Shown one piece after another: positions 1 to 6,032 of a stretch of 7,647 nucleotides of DNA. Below the pieces are notes generated by a model that had not been told where the DNA came from, did no database searches, and saw only the letters and a program-made list of their open reading frames with translations. Position numbers and translations under genes: made by a program. The DNA is taken from NCBI GenBank assembly GCA_031286005.1, contig JAITVC010000294.1, forward strand, positions 1 to 7,647, read 5' to 3'. The DNA comes from Bacteroidales bacterium (GTDB lineage: Bacteria; Bacteroidota; Bacteroidia; Bacteroidales; P3). How positions within the stretch are numbered: position 1 is the first letter of the stretch; the number at the start of each line of letters is the position of its first letter.

Positions 1-930
1 CTCCATATCCGCCGATAAAATCTCCTTGCCGTGAATTTTAGGTGCCTGCAAACCGCTGTGCAAATGTTTGTTTCCTGTAAGAATACGCGCCTCATCCCAA
101 AGATTTTGATCAATGAAACTTTGCAGTAATTTGGCGCCTCCCTCAATGATTATGGATTGTATTTTTTGCGAATGCAAATCGGCTAAAATCTCCAAAAGAT
201 TATCCGTTTCATAGATTTTTGTTGGTTGCGAATCATCAAAGAAATGCAAATCTTTCGACAATTTATGCTGCCGATCCATCGTTATTCGCAAAGGATTTTT
301 TCCGAAATAAGCCCGAACATTCAGTTGCGGATTATCGACCAAAACAGTGTTTGTGCCAACCATAATCGCCGGTTCCTCGCTACGCCACTTGTGAACGAGC
401 GTTTGCACAGCTCTGTTGGTAATTTGCCGTTCAGTTTCGCTGTAAATAAACCCGTCCAAACTTTCGGCCCATTTCAGAATAATATACGGTCGCTGCTTCT
501 CGATATACGTAAAGAAACGCCGATTGAAAAACCGCCCCTCTTCTTCCAAAACACCCGTGATAACCTCAACGCCTGCCTTTCGCAACCGCTCAATCCCTTT
601 TCCGCCAACCTCCGAATTAGAATCTATATTAGAAACAACCACTTTCGGGATGCCTTTTTCAATAATCAAATCCGCACAAGGCGGCGTTTTGCCATGATGC
701 GAACAAGGCTCCAAATTCACATACAACGTAGATTTTTTCAATAAATTCTCATCCTTCACACGCAAAATTGCATTACGCTCCGCATGATTCTCGCCATACT
801 TTTGATGAAATCCTTCGGAAATAATTTGGCCCTCATACACAATCACACAACCCACCATCGGATTAGGCGCCACCTGCCCCAAGCCGTTTTGGGCAATCTG
901 GAAACAACGCTGCATGTAGGTTTCGTGCAT
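1..930 (-). CDS. ribD: Bifunctional riboflavin biosynthesis deaminase/reductase RibD (C-terminus cut by window edge)
   Basis: RibD carries out two successive cytosolic steps of riboflavin synthesis: zinc-dependent deamination of the pyrimidine made from GTP, then NADPH-dependent reduction of the ribosyl side chain. The frame is open for 310 residues to the window edge, and family members usually run to about 330-370, so some tens of residues are missing. The N-terminal deaminase domain shows NPMVGCVI (23-30), the zinc-binding HAE (49-51) and PCSHHGKTPPC (75-85). The reductase domain starts near LKWAESLDG (152-160), followed by WRSEEPAIMVGTNTVLVDNP and an IIEGGAKLL segment. I chose the ATG at 930 because MHETYMQRC fits the usual family N-terminus; the ATG at 915 would remove part of the first helix. 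There is no Shine-Dalgarno site. It starts 37 nt after the YoeB-type toxin, with no promoter I recognise in the gap, so it may be read from the toxin-antitoxin promoter. Confidence 0.96.
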   Translation of the reverse strand, partial: MHETYMQRCFQIAQNGLGQVAPNPMVGCVIVYEGQIISEGFHQKYGENHAERNAILRVKDENLLKKSTLYVNLEPCSHHGKTPPCADLIIEKGIPKVVVSNIDSNSEVGGKGIERLRKAGVEVITGVLEEEGRFFNRRFFTYIEKQRPYIILKWAESLDGFIYSETERQITNRAVQTLVHKWRSEEPAIMVGTNTVLVDNPQLNVRAYFGKNPLRITMDRQHKLSKDLHFFDDSQPTKIYETDNLLEILADLHSQKIQSIIIEGGAKLLQSFIDQNLWDEARILTGNKHLHSGLQAPKIHGKEILSADME

Positions 931-967
931 ATTTACTGTGTTATAAGATATTGCCAACAGATAAAAA

Positions 968-1246
968 TCATTTTTCTCCGTAATGTCCTTTCAAACTCAA
1001 AACATCCACAACAACAGTTTGGTTGTTGATCGAATAAATCATTCGATTTTTTCCATCTATACGACGAGAGTAATATCCAAATAAATCACCTTTTAATACT
1101 TCTGGCTTTCCGGTTCCAGTTGTTGGATGATCTTCCAACTCCGCAAGCAATTTGTGGATTTTCTTTAGTCGAGAGACATCGCCCACTTTTAAAAAGAAAT
1201 CCAATTGTTCCTCGGCTTTTTTAGATAAATAAACGGAATATTTCAT
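968..1246 (-). CDS. yoeB: YoeB/Txe-family toxin, ribosome-dependent mRNA interferase
   Basis: This 92-residue protein belongs to the RelE superfamily, in the YoeB/Txe branch, whose members bind the ribosomal A site and cut mRNA there. The diagnostic block is HPTTGTGKPEVLKG (40-53) then GYYSRRIDGKNRMIY (57-71) and a C-terminal GHY (87-89). The residues matching the E. coli YoeB catalytic set E46, R65, H83 and Y84 are E49, R68, H88 and Y89, so the toxin looks intact. Length is close to the 84 residues of E. coli YoeB. Its ATG overlaps the stop of the upstream gene as ATGA (4-nt overlap), the usual sign of translational coupling with an antitoxin. The extra tail GEK is short and unremarkable. 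Activity is inferred from residue conservation, not shown. Confidence 0.93.
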   Translation of the reverse strand: MKYSVYLSKKAEEQLDFFLKVGDVSRLKKIHKLLAELEDHPTTGTGKPEVLKGDLFGYYSRRIDGKNRMIYSINNQTVVVDVLSLKGHYGEK

Positions 1247-1446
1247 AAATTGCCAAAATATTTTTCTTTTAATGCCGGAGTTAATTTGCGTTTAGGTCCT
1301 CGACTTGCTTCTTTTATCATTTTTACAAATTCCGGATCGTAGCTTGGCGGAGACACTTGTTTGAAACAACCGGTTTTCATCAACGCATTTAGCAATTCTT
1401 TCATGCCGATTTTCTTTTCATTGTACTGTAGCGTAATTGTAGTCAT
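1243..1446 (-). CDS. Probable antitoxin partner of the YoeB-type toxin, not YefM-like
   Basis: A 67-residue protein whose gene precedes the toxin and shares a 4-nt ATGA overlap with it, so it is very likely the cognate antitoxin. The N-terminus (MTTITLQYNEKK) reads as a beta strand, followed by a helix (about 14-26, MKELLNALMKTG). This resembles small Bacteroidota proteins of the DUF2683 type that I recall beside RelE-like toxins. It does not show the Phd/YefM N-terminus normally paired with YoeB. The C-terminal half (about 35-67) is basic and probably unfolded alone, with SRGPKRKLTPALKEKYF as the likely toxin-binding tail. The ATG at 1446 lies about 17 nt after a clear Bacteroidota -7 element and has no Shine-Dalgarno site. 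The antitoxin role rests on gene order and overlap; the fold assignment is from memory. Confidence 0.82.
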   Translation of the reverse strand: MTTITLQYNEKKIGMKELLNALMKTGCFKQVSPPSYDPEFVKMIKEASRGPKRKLTPALKEKYFGNL

Positions 1447-1462
1447 GGCTTTAATTTTTTTG

Positions 1463-1494
1463 CAAAGTTACAAATATTTTGGCAAACAACCAAA
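1463..1494 (-). promoter_or_regulatory. Bacteroidota-type promoter of the toxin-antitoxin operon
   Basis: On the minus strand a TTTG (1494-1491) is followed after exactly 20 bp by TAACTTTG (1470-1463). This matches the Bacteroidota sigma-ABfr consensus of TTTG, about 19-21 bp, TAnnTTTG. Transcription should start a few bases further on, giving a leader of roughly 10 nt before the antitoxin ATG at 1446. The element overlaps a perfect inverted repeat, described separately. Confidence 0.75.
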
Positions 1495-1498
1495 ATAT
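1474..1498. promoter_or_regulatory. Candidate operator: perfect 9-bp inverted repeat over the toxin-antitoxin promoter
   Basis: ATATTTTGG (1474-1482) and CCAAAATAT (1490-1498) are exact reverse complements separated by 7 bp. The repeat covers the -33 element and about half of the spacer up to the -7 element, so a bound dimer would block RNA polymerase. Toxin-antitoxin operons are typically autorepressed by the antitoxin or the complex at such sites. Binding here is inferred from symmetry and position only. Confidence 0.6.
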
Positions 1499-1590
1499 GT
1501 TAACACCTTTTAACAGTTTTTATGGGAGGTATTGTCTATATCCCATTTCATGCTTTTTCATTTTTAATCGTTGTTGAATCATGTTGAATT

Positions 1591-1618
1591 GTAGGGTCGC
1601 GATTAATCGCGACCCTAC
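1591..1618. repeat. Perfect 28-bp palindrome, REP-like hairpin
   Basis: GTAGGGTCGCGATT is followed at once by its exact reverse complement, which can fold as a 12-bp stem with a TTAA loop. It lies 8 bp after the end of the 226-residue gene and about 90 bp upstream of the toxin-antitoxin promoter. It is far more GC-rich than the surrounding AT-rich spacer. The ends GTAGGG and CCCTAC recall the dispersed hairpin repeats common in several bacterial phyla, so I take it as a REP-like element. No T-run follows on either strand, which argues against a classical intrinsic terminator, although it could still stabilise the 3' end of the message. Copy number in the genome is unknown. Confidence 0.75.
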
Positions 1619-1626
1619 GACATAAA

Positions 1627-2307
1627 TTATTCCATTTCCCCTTCCTTTTTGCGGCTTCTCCCCTTCACATCATGCACCCTCCTCGCACTAAAATACACCA
1701 TCAAAAACCCATCATCATCCACAAACCCCTCCACCAAAGCATCCAACGTCTTCAGTTGCTCACGCAATTTGCCCAGCAAATCAATAATCGAAGACGTATT
1801 TTCCATCCGAACATCCACCACAGCATCCCGATGCGCAGCAAGTTTATCCAAATCCGCAACCGCCAATTCAAATTTAGCAATCATATCCGCATCAATCTTA
1901 AAACCACGCAATTCCTCCTCTGCACGCGCCTTGCACAACGCAGCAATACTCCGTGCCAAACTCAACAAGTTATTAAGCGAAAGACGATCAAGCGACGAAC
2001 GAGAAAACTTCGATTGCTCCTCAATCACAGCATCTTTAGCAATCCGACCATACGATCGCAACCGTCGCCCAATGTTAAACAATTCATCCTCAATCCTCGT
2101 CCGAGCAGCCTCTTTGGCAGCAGTATGACCTGTGGGAGTATTTTCAACTTGCTTCGAGGCAGCAATCTCCACCGCTTTGCGCAATTCCGACACCTCGGAA
2201 ACAACATCCTCAATCGGCCCAGCCTCTCGCCAAGCCAAAACATTGTTTTCCAAAACATCGCACACAGCTTTCACCATGTTAAAATAGTTACTTTGTGATT
2301 TGTTCAT
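1627..2307 (-). CDS. Conserved helical protein of unknown function, Bacteroidota type
   Basis: This 226-residue protein begins MNKSQSNYFNMVKAVCDVL, a start I recall from a poorly characterised Bacteroidota family that lacks a functional name. There is no signal peptide or membrane segment, so it is probably cytosolic. Nearly the whole length reads as amphipathic helices rich in Ala, Glu, Leu and Lys, for example VSEVSELRKAVEIAASK and LGKLREQLKTLDALVEG, so a helical bundle is likely. The C-terminus (FLMVYFSARRVHDVKGRSRKK) turns strongly basic before an acidic end. Two long reading frames exist on the opposite strand, but the family-like N-terminus and the upstream promoter support this one. 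It has its own promoter, about 70 nt upstream, and appears to be a single-gene unit ending at a perfect palindrome. I do not assign a function. Confidence 0.82.
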   Translation of the reverse strand: MNKSQSNYFNMVKAVCDVLENNVLAWREAGPIEDVVSEVSELRKAVEIAASKQVENTPTGHTAAKEAARTRIEDELFNIGRRLRSYGRIAKDAVIEEQSKFSRSSLDRLSLNNLLSLARSIAALCKARAEEELRGFKIDADMIAKFELAVADLDKLAAHRDAVVDVRMENTSSIIDLLGKLREQLKTLDALVEGFVDDDGFLMVYFSARRVHDVKGRSRKKEGEME

Positions 2308-2374
2308 AATAATTAAAGTTTAAAAAGTTTAATAAATAGGTTTATAAGTTTAAGAATTAGGTTAAAAATCGCCA

Positions 2375-2406
2375 CAAAAATACAAATAATTCTCTAAACA
2401 ACCAAA
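2375..2406 (-). promoter_or_regulatory. Bacteroidota-type promoter of the 226-residue protein gene
   Basis: TTTG (2406-2403) and TATTTTTG (2382-2375) are 20 bp apart on the minus strand, matching the TTTG / TAnnTTTG consensus with the same spacing as the toxin-antitoxin promoter in this window. The -7 element lies 67 nt before the ATG at 2307, giving an AT-rich leader of about 60 nt with no Shine-Dalgarno site. The promoter ends only about 8 bp from the first degenerate unit of the 21-bp repeat array. Confidence 0.7.
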
Positions 2407-2410
2407 CAAA

Positions 2411-2779
2411 ATGCCTACTCAACATGCAAAAACGACATTTCAAGACCTGCAATCAACATTTCAATACTAAAAATTGATTCCGAAACACCTCAAATCAACT
2501 CCGCAACACCTCAAATCCACTCCGAAAGACTTCAAATCAATTCCGAAAGACTTCAAATCGGTTCCGCAAGACCTAAAATCGGTTCCGAAAGACTTCAAAT
2601 CGATTCCGAAAAACCTAAAATCGGCTCCGCAAGACCTCGAATTAACTCCGCAACACCGCAAAGCGTCAAAAACCACGAGCAAAGCGAGTACTAATTATTC
2701 AAACAAAAACTCCACATCCTCCAATTTAGCATCCGTTTCCACAGGCTCAATCCCCAAAAGATGTGCGATAATATTGTAA
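2411..2779 (+). pseudogene. Possible broken heptapeptide-repeat ORF across the 21-bp array (uncertain)
   Basis: On the plus strand an ATG at 2411 opens MPTQHAKTTFQDLQSTFQY, then a TAA at 2468-2470 stops it. The same frame continues through the nine clear repeat units as IPKHLKS, TPQHLKS, TPKDFKS and so on, until a stop ending at 2779. The two parts are in phase and both carry the heptad, so one base change in the TAA would join them into one frame of about 122 codons. Differences between units are conservative in this frame (I/V/T/A, K/Q, D/H/N, L/F), and the last base varies only among Ser codons. Against coding: I see no promoter upstream, the end overlaps the phosphodiesterase gene on the other strand, and the reverse strand is open too. 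It may simply be a non-coding minisatellite. Confidence 0.25.
2414..2686. repeat. Tandem array of thirteen 21-bp units, degenerate at both ends
   Basis: Nine clear units lie head to tail in exact 21-bp register from 2477 to 2665, sharing the core TCCG(A/C)AA(G/C)AC(C/T)T(C/A)AAATC. Weaker units continue in register at 2414-2434, 2435-2455 and 2456-2476 on one side and at 2666-2686 on the other, making 273 bp with no indels. A period of 21 keeps every frame in phase: the plus strand reads as heptapeptides of the form (I/T/V)PKDFKS, the minus strand as FG(I/T/V)DLKS. The 387-bp gap between the phosphodiesterase and 226-residue genes contains this array, the promoter of the latter, and an AT-rich leader; I see no further gene. 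It is not a CRISPR array, since there are no spacers. Confidence 0.92.
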
Positions 2780-3906
2780 AGCTGAATATTCGGAAACTCC
2801 GGCACCACTTTGTTTTTGGCAAACTTCGGACCGTAGCCGTAGAAAATCCCATACATATCCCTATTCAGATTATCGAAACCATGCGCACCACCGCTCTTTC
2901 CGGGACGAGGCGTTTTGGTCAAACTCCACGCACTGTCGGCGAGGATAACCAAGTTGCCGATGTTAGGATTTGTTCCGAAATTCAAGCGTTTGGGAACATC
3001 CGCCGGTTTCCATGCTTGGATATGCGGAATGTTTTTTAAGATGAGCAAGGCAGAATCCAATTTATCGGGATAAATATCCATCAAACACATGGGCGAACTC
3101 CAATTGCTGTATTGAATCCACGTGGTGTCTAAATAATCGGGCAAACAGACGGCGCGAGTGCTATCGACAGGACACATACCATGGTCGGAAACCACCAGCA
3201 AATGAATGTTTTTGGCAAATGGCAACGCTTGCAACTTTTCATCCAAAACACCGACCAAACTGTCGCAATATTTAACCATCAGATGCGTTTTTTCGCCATA
3301 AGCCGGATCTTCGAAATGCGAAGTGGCATCGGGATCTTCAAAATAGAACATGATAAGTTGCGGACGTTCGCTTTCGGGTCTTTCGAGCCACGACATCACG
3401 CTGTCGATACGTTGCGAATAGGTAACAGTTTTGTCGAACTTTTTCCAAATGTTGGGATGCATCCCATTTATCGGCGTTTCGCTGCCCACCCAAAAATAAT
3501 TGGCGGTCAAAACACCTTGCTTTTGCGCCGTATTCCAAATCGGTTCGCCACCATAAAACGCCGGATCGCCCACCACATCGTAGTTGGCAATTTTGTATTC
3601 TTTTTGCAACGCTTTATTGAAAAATGTATTGGAAATAATGCCGTGATGATCGGGATAAAGCCCCGTAGCCATCGAATAATGATTCGGAAACGTTACCGTC
3701 GGGAAACTCGACTGAAACGCCTTTGCTTTCACACCCTTTCGGGAAATAGCATCCAAGTTCGGCGTGCCCACCAATTGGTCATAATCCCACCGAAAAGCAT
3801 CCATCGAAAGCACAATCACGTATTGTTTTTCGTCGTTAGACGTCTGCCCAAAGAAGCAAGACAACGTTAAGCAAATTAAAACCGTTGAAAAGAGAACTTT
3901 TTTCAT
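2695..3906 (-). CDS. Exported NPP-type phosphodiesterase/nucleotide pyrophosphatase (alkaline phosphatase superfamily)
   Basis: This 403-residue protein is an ectonucleotide pyrophosphatase/phosphodiesterase family hydrolase, a two-zinc enzyme that cleaves phosphodiester or pyrophosphate bonds through a threonine nucleophile. The N-terminus MKKVLFSTVLICLTLSCFFG is a signal peptide, probably cut near residue 20, so it should act in the periplasm or at the cell surface. The full metal set is visible by comparison with Xanthomonas NPP: D36 (SMDAF), T72 in FPTVTFPNHYSMATG, D193 and H197 in EDPDATSH, D241 and H242 in VSDHGM, and H342 in GGAHGFDN. T72 is the expected nucleophile. The true substrate (nucleotide, phospholipid or other diester) cannot be read from the sequence. 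It starts 1 nt after the ddh stop, so it is surely co-transcribed and probably translationally coupled, although its role has no obvious link to lysine synthesis. Confidence 0.93.
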   Translation of the reverse strand: MKKVLFSTVLICLTLSCFFGQTSNDEKQYVIVLSMDAFRWDYDQLVGTPNLDAISRKGVKAKAFQSSFPTVTFPNHYSMATGLYPDHHGIISNTFFNKALQKEYKIANYDVVGDPAFYGGEPIWNTAQKQGVLTANYFWVGSETPINGMHPNIWKKFDKTVTYSQRIDSVMSWLERPESERPQLIMFYFEDPDATSHFEDPAYGEKTHLMVKYCDSLVGVLDEKLQALPFAKNIHLLVVSDHGMCPVDSTRAVCLPDYLDTTWIQYSNWSSPMCLMDIYPDKLDSALLILKNIPHIQAWKPADVPKRLNFGTNPNIGNLVILADSAWSLTKTPRPGKSGGAHGFDNLNRDMYGIFYGYGPKFAKNKVVPEFPNIQLYNIIAHLLGIEPVETDAKLEDVEFLFE

Positions 3907-3907
3907 C

Positions 3908-4801
3908 TTAAACTAACTTTTTAATCCAATACTCTCTGTCGCCTTCGAGCAAATCGACCACCGGAATCTCAATCATGGTGTAGGATCCCGGCTGTTGTCG
4001 AAAACTTGCCCTCGCCGCACACACCAATACCTGCGCCGTGAGAGCAGGATTATTGATGCGCATATTAAATTCCAAGATTTGGTTCTGTGTTTGTCCCGAA
4101 ACGCCCTTGCGAATCATGTTCACGCCATGTCCCATGTCTTGAAATTGCGAAATATCGTCCACAAAAACCACGTGCGTATCATCTTTCGCAAAATAAGCGT
4201 CCGATTTGAGCAATTGCTCGACCGTTGCAGGACTCGCACCGTTTTCCAATTCGATATACACCATTCGGCGATGGATACTTGTGCCAAGCGGAATGGTCAT
4301 CGACAGTGCATTCTTCACACCACAGATCGCCTTCGCCGCCACACTATGTCCCATGCTCATTCCGGGACCAAAATTTGTATAAGTTATCCCTTTCGGAGCC
4401 ATCGCTTCCATCATCGTGCGAACGATCGAGTCCGTTCCCGGATCCCAACCGGCCGAAATAATCGAAACGGCTTTATTGGCTGTAGCCACCGGCGAAAGTT
4501 GCTGTTTCAAATCCCAAATTCCGCTGTGAATATCGTAACTATCCACCGTGTTGATGCCTTTGGCTAATATCGCTTTCGCGAAATCTTCCGTACAGCGTGT
4601 GGGCGCGCAGAGAATCGCCACATCCACGTTTTGGAGTTTAGAAATATCATCCACAATCGTGTAATTCTTCAATTCGTGCGGAATATTCGAGGCATCTCGC
4701 CTCACAACCCCAGCCACTTCAAAATCCGAAGTAGCCTGCAACGCTTCTAAAACGTATTTTCCGATGTTTCCATAGCCTATGATGGCGGCATTTTTTTTCA
4801 T
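3908..4801 (-). CDS. ddh: meso-Diaminopimelate D-dehydrogenase
   Basis: This enzyme makes meso-diaminopimelate in one NADPH-dependent reductive amination of tetrahydrodipicolinate, bypassing the succinylase or acetylase branch; the product feeds lysine and peptidoglycan cross-links. Length 297 is near the family norm of about 300-325. The Rossmann motif GYGNIG is at 9-14, and the paired arginines R34-R35 after the second strand suit NADP(H). Further family marks are CAPTRCTED (65-73), DSYDIHSGIWDL (87-98), SAGWDPGTDS (116-125) and TNFGPGMSMGHS (142-153), which line the cofactor and substrate pocket. It starts 13 nt after pgk and ends 1 nt before the phosphodiesterase gene, in the same operon. 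Bacteroidota commonly use this dehydrogenase route or the aminotransferase route; only the former is visible here. Confidence 0.96.
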   Translation of the reverse strand: MKKNAAIIGYGNIGKYVLEALQATSDFEVAGVVRRDASNIPHELKNYTIVDDISKLQNVDVAILCAPTRCTEDFAKAILAKGINTVDSYDIHSGIWDLKQQLSPVATANKAVSIISAGWDPGTDSIVRTMMEAMAPKGITYTNFGPGMSMGHSVAAKAICGVKNALSMTIPLGTSIHRRMVYIELENGASPATVEQLLKSDAYFAKDDTHVVFVDDISQFQDMGHGVNMIRKGVSGQTQNQILEFNMRINNPALTAQVLVCAARASFRQQPGSYTMIEIPVVDLLEGDREYWIKKLV

Positions 4802-4814
4802 AATAAGGGTGTAT

Positions 4815-6011
4815 TTAGTTCAAAATCGCTGCCACGCCGGGCAAGGTTTTACCTTCGAGATATTCCAACATGGCACCGCCGCCGGTAGAGATGTAGCTCA
4901 TTTGGTCGGCGAGCTTGTTTTGATTGATGGCAGCTACCGAATCTCCGCCACCGATGGCTGAGAAAGCGCCGTTCTTTGTGGCTGTGGCAACGGCTTTGGC
5001 AATAGCTGTGGTGCCATGTCCAAAGTTGGCAAACTCAAACACACCCATCGGGCCGTTCCACAAGATGGTTTTGGACGATAATACAACCTTTTCAAACGTG
5101 TGGATAGATTCTTGACCGGCATCCATACCTTCCCATTCATCAGGGATAGCATTAGATGGGAATGTTTTGATGGTGGCCTCGTTGTCGAACTTATCGCCAC
5201 AGAGCGAGTCGGTAGGGAAGTAGTACTTCACGCCTTTGGCATCCATCTCGGCCATGATTTCTTTGGCCAAATCGAGTTTGTCGTTTTCACAGATGGATTT
5301 GCCGATTTGTCCGCCCATCGCCTTAATAAAGGTATAGGCCATGCCGCCGCCGATAATCATATTATCTACACGGGGAATTAAATTCTTTAGAATATCTATC
5401 TTGCTGGATACCTTTGAACCTCCGATAATCGCCGTAAAAGGCTTTTCGGCATTGTTCAACAGCTTTTCCAGATTTGTGATTTCGTTAGCCAATAAAAAGC
5501 CGAAGTATTTATTGTTCGGGAAAAATTGTGCGATAACCGCTGTAGATGCGTGAGCACGATGGGCAGTACCGAATGCATCATTCACATAAGCATCGCCCAA
5601 ATCGGCCAAGTATTTGGCAAAAGTTGTATCGCCTTTTTGTTCGCCGGGCAAGAAACGTAGGTTTTCTAACAGCAGCACTTCGCCTGATTTGAGATTCTTG
5701 GCATTCTCGATGGTCTTACTCTCGAATATATCTTCGACTAATTTGACATTGATGCCAAGCAGTTGGCTCAAATGTTCGGCCACCGGTTTGAGGGAATACT
5801 TTTCTTCAAAGCCTGTTTCGGACGGACGTCCCATGTGCGACATCAGAATTACGGCCGCACCGTCGGCCAGCAGTTTCTTGATAGTAGGCAAAGATTCCCG
5901 AATACGGGTATCGTCGGTGATTGCACGAGTTTCTTTGTTCAAAGGCACGTTGAAATCGCAACGCACTAGCACTTTTTGATTAGCGAAGTTTTGGTCTTGG
6001 ATGGTTTTCAT
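4815..6011 (-). CDS. pgk: Phosphoglycerate kinase
   Basis: The cytosolic glycolytic enzyme that transfers phosphate from 1,3-bisphosphoglycerate to ADP. At 398 residues it is full length. The N-terminal, phosphoglycerate-binding domain shows RCDFNVP (17-23), HMGRP (59-63), LLLENLRF (113-120) and DAFGTAHRAHAST (145-157). The C-terminal, nucleotide-binding domain shows GGSKVSSK (196-203), LWNGPMGVFE (316-325) and GGGDS (353-357), and ends in the usual STGGGAMLEYLEGKTLPG. All the expected blocks are intact. GC content is clearly higher than in the accessory genes just upstream (one 60-bp sample gives about 47 percent, against about 25 percent there). It begins 21 nt after the decayed RhuM gene and I find no TAnnTTTG element in the 600 bp upstream, so its promoter is unclear and it may depend on read-through. 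Confidence 0.98.
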   Translation of the reverse strand: MKTIQDQNFANQKVLVRCDFNVPLNKETRAITDDTRIRESLPTIKKLLADGAAVILMSHMGRPSETGFEEKYSLKPVAEHLSQLLGINVKLVEDIFESKTIENAKNLKSGEVLLLENLRFLPGEQKGDTTFAKYLADLGDAYVNDAFGTAHRAHASTAVIAQFFPNNKYFGFLLANEITNLEKLLNNAEKPFTAIIGGSKVSSKIDILKNLIPRVDNMIIGGGMAYTFIKAMGGQIGKSICENDKLDLAKEIMAEMDAKGVKYYFPTDSLCGDKFDNEATIKTFPSNAIPDEWEGMDAGQESIHTFEKVVLSSKTILWNGPMGVFEFANFGHGTTAIAKAVATATKNGAFSAIGGGDSVAAINQNKLADQMSYISTGGGAMLEYLEGKTLPGVAAILN

Positions 6012-6032
6012 AAGGTGTTTAAATTAGATGTT

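Noticed and set aside
226..744. 172-codon plus-strand reading frame
   Set aside because: It is antisense to ribD, which has intact zinc and reductase motifs.
931..967. FMN riboswitch upstream of ribD
   Set aside because: The gap to the toxin gene is only 37 nt, far too short for this riboswitch.
1520..1549. Hairpin ATGGGA...TCCCAT between the palindrome and the toxin-antitoxin promoter
   Set aside because: A 6-bp stem with an 18-base loop is weak and within chance for this spacer.
1591..1618. Intrinsic terminator of the 226-residue gene
   Set aside because: The stem is strong but no T-run follows on the minus strand, so I classed it as a palindromic repeat.
1649..2298. Two long plus-strand reading frames opposite the 226-residue gene
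   Set aside because: They are antisense to a gene with a family-like N-terminus and a good promoter. Their translations are rich in basic and low-complexity residues, as expected from reverse reading.
2467..2682. 71-codon minus-strand frame of FGIDLKS heptads
   Set aside because: It is the reverse reading of the 21-bp array. Differences between units are less conservative in this frame (Cys/Phe, Arg/Lys, Asp/Asn changes), and no start signal was seen.
2414..2686. CRISPR array
   Set aside because: The 21-bp units are directly contiguous with no unique spacers, and there are no cas genes.
3181..3870. 229-codon plus-strand reading frame
   Set aside because: It lies opposite the phosphodiesterase, whose full metal-binding set shows the true frame; no promoter or familiar motif supports it.
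3853..3906. Lipoprotein signal with Cys17 in the phosphodiesterase
   Set aside because: TLSC lacks the aliphatic residue expected at -3 of the lipobox, so an ordinary signal peptide cut near residue 20 fits better.
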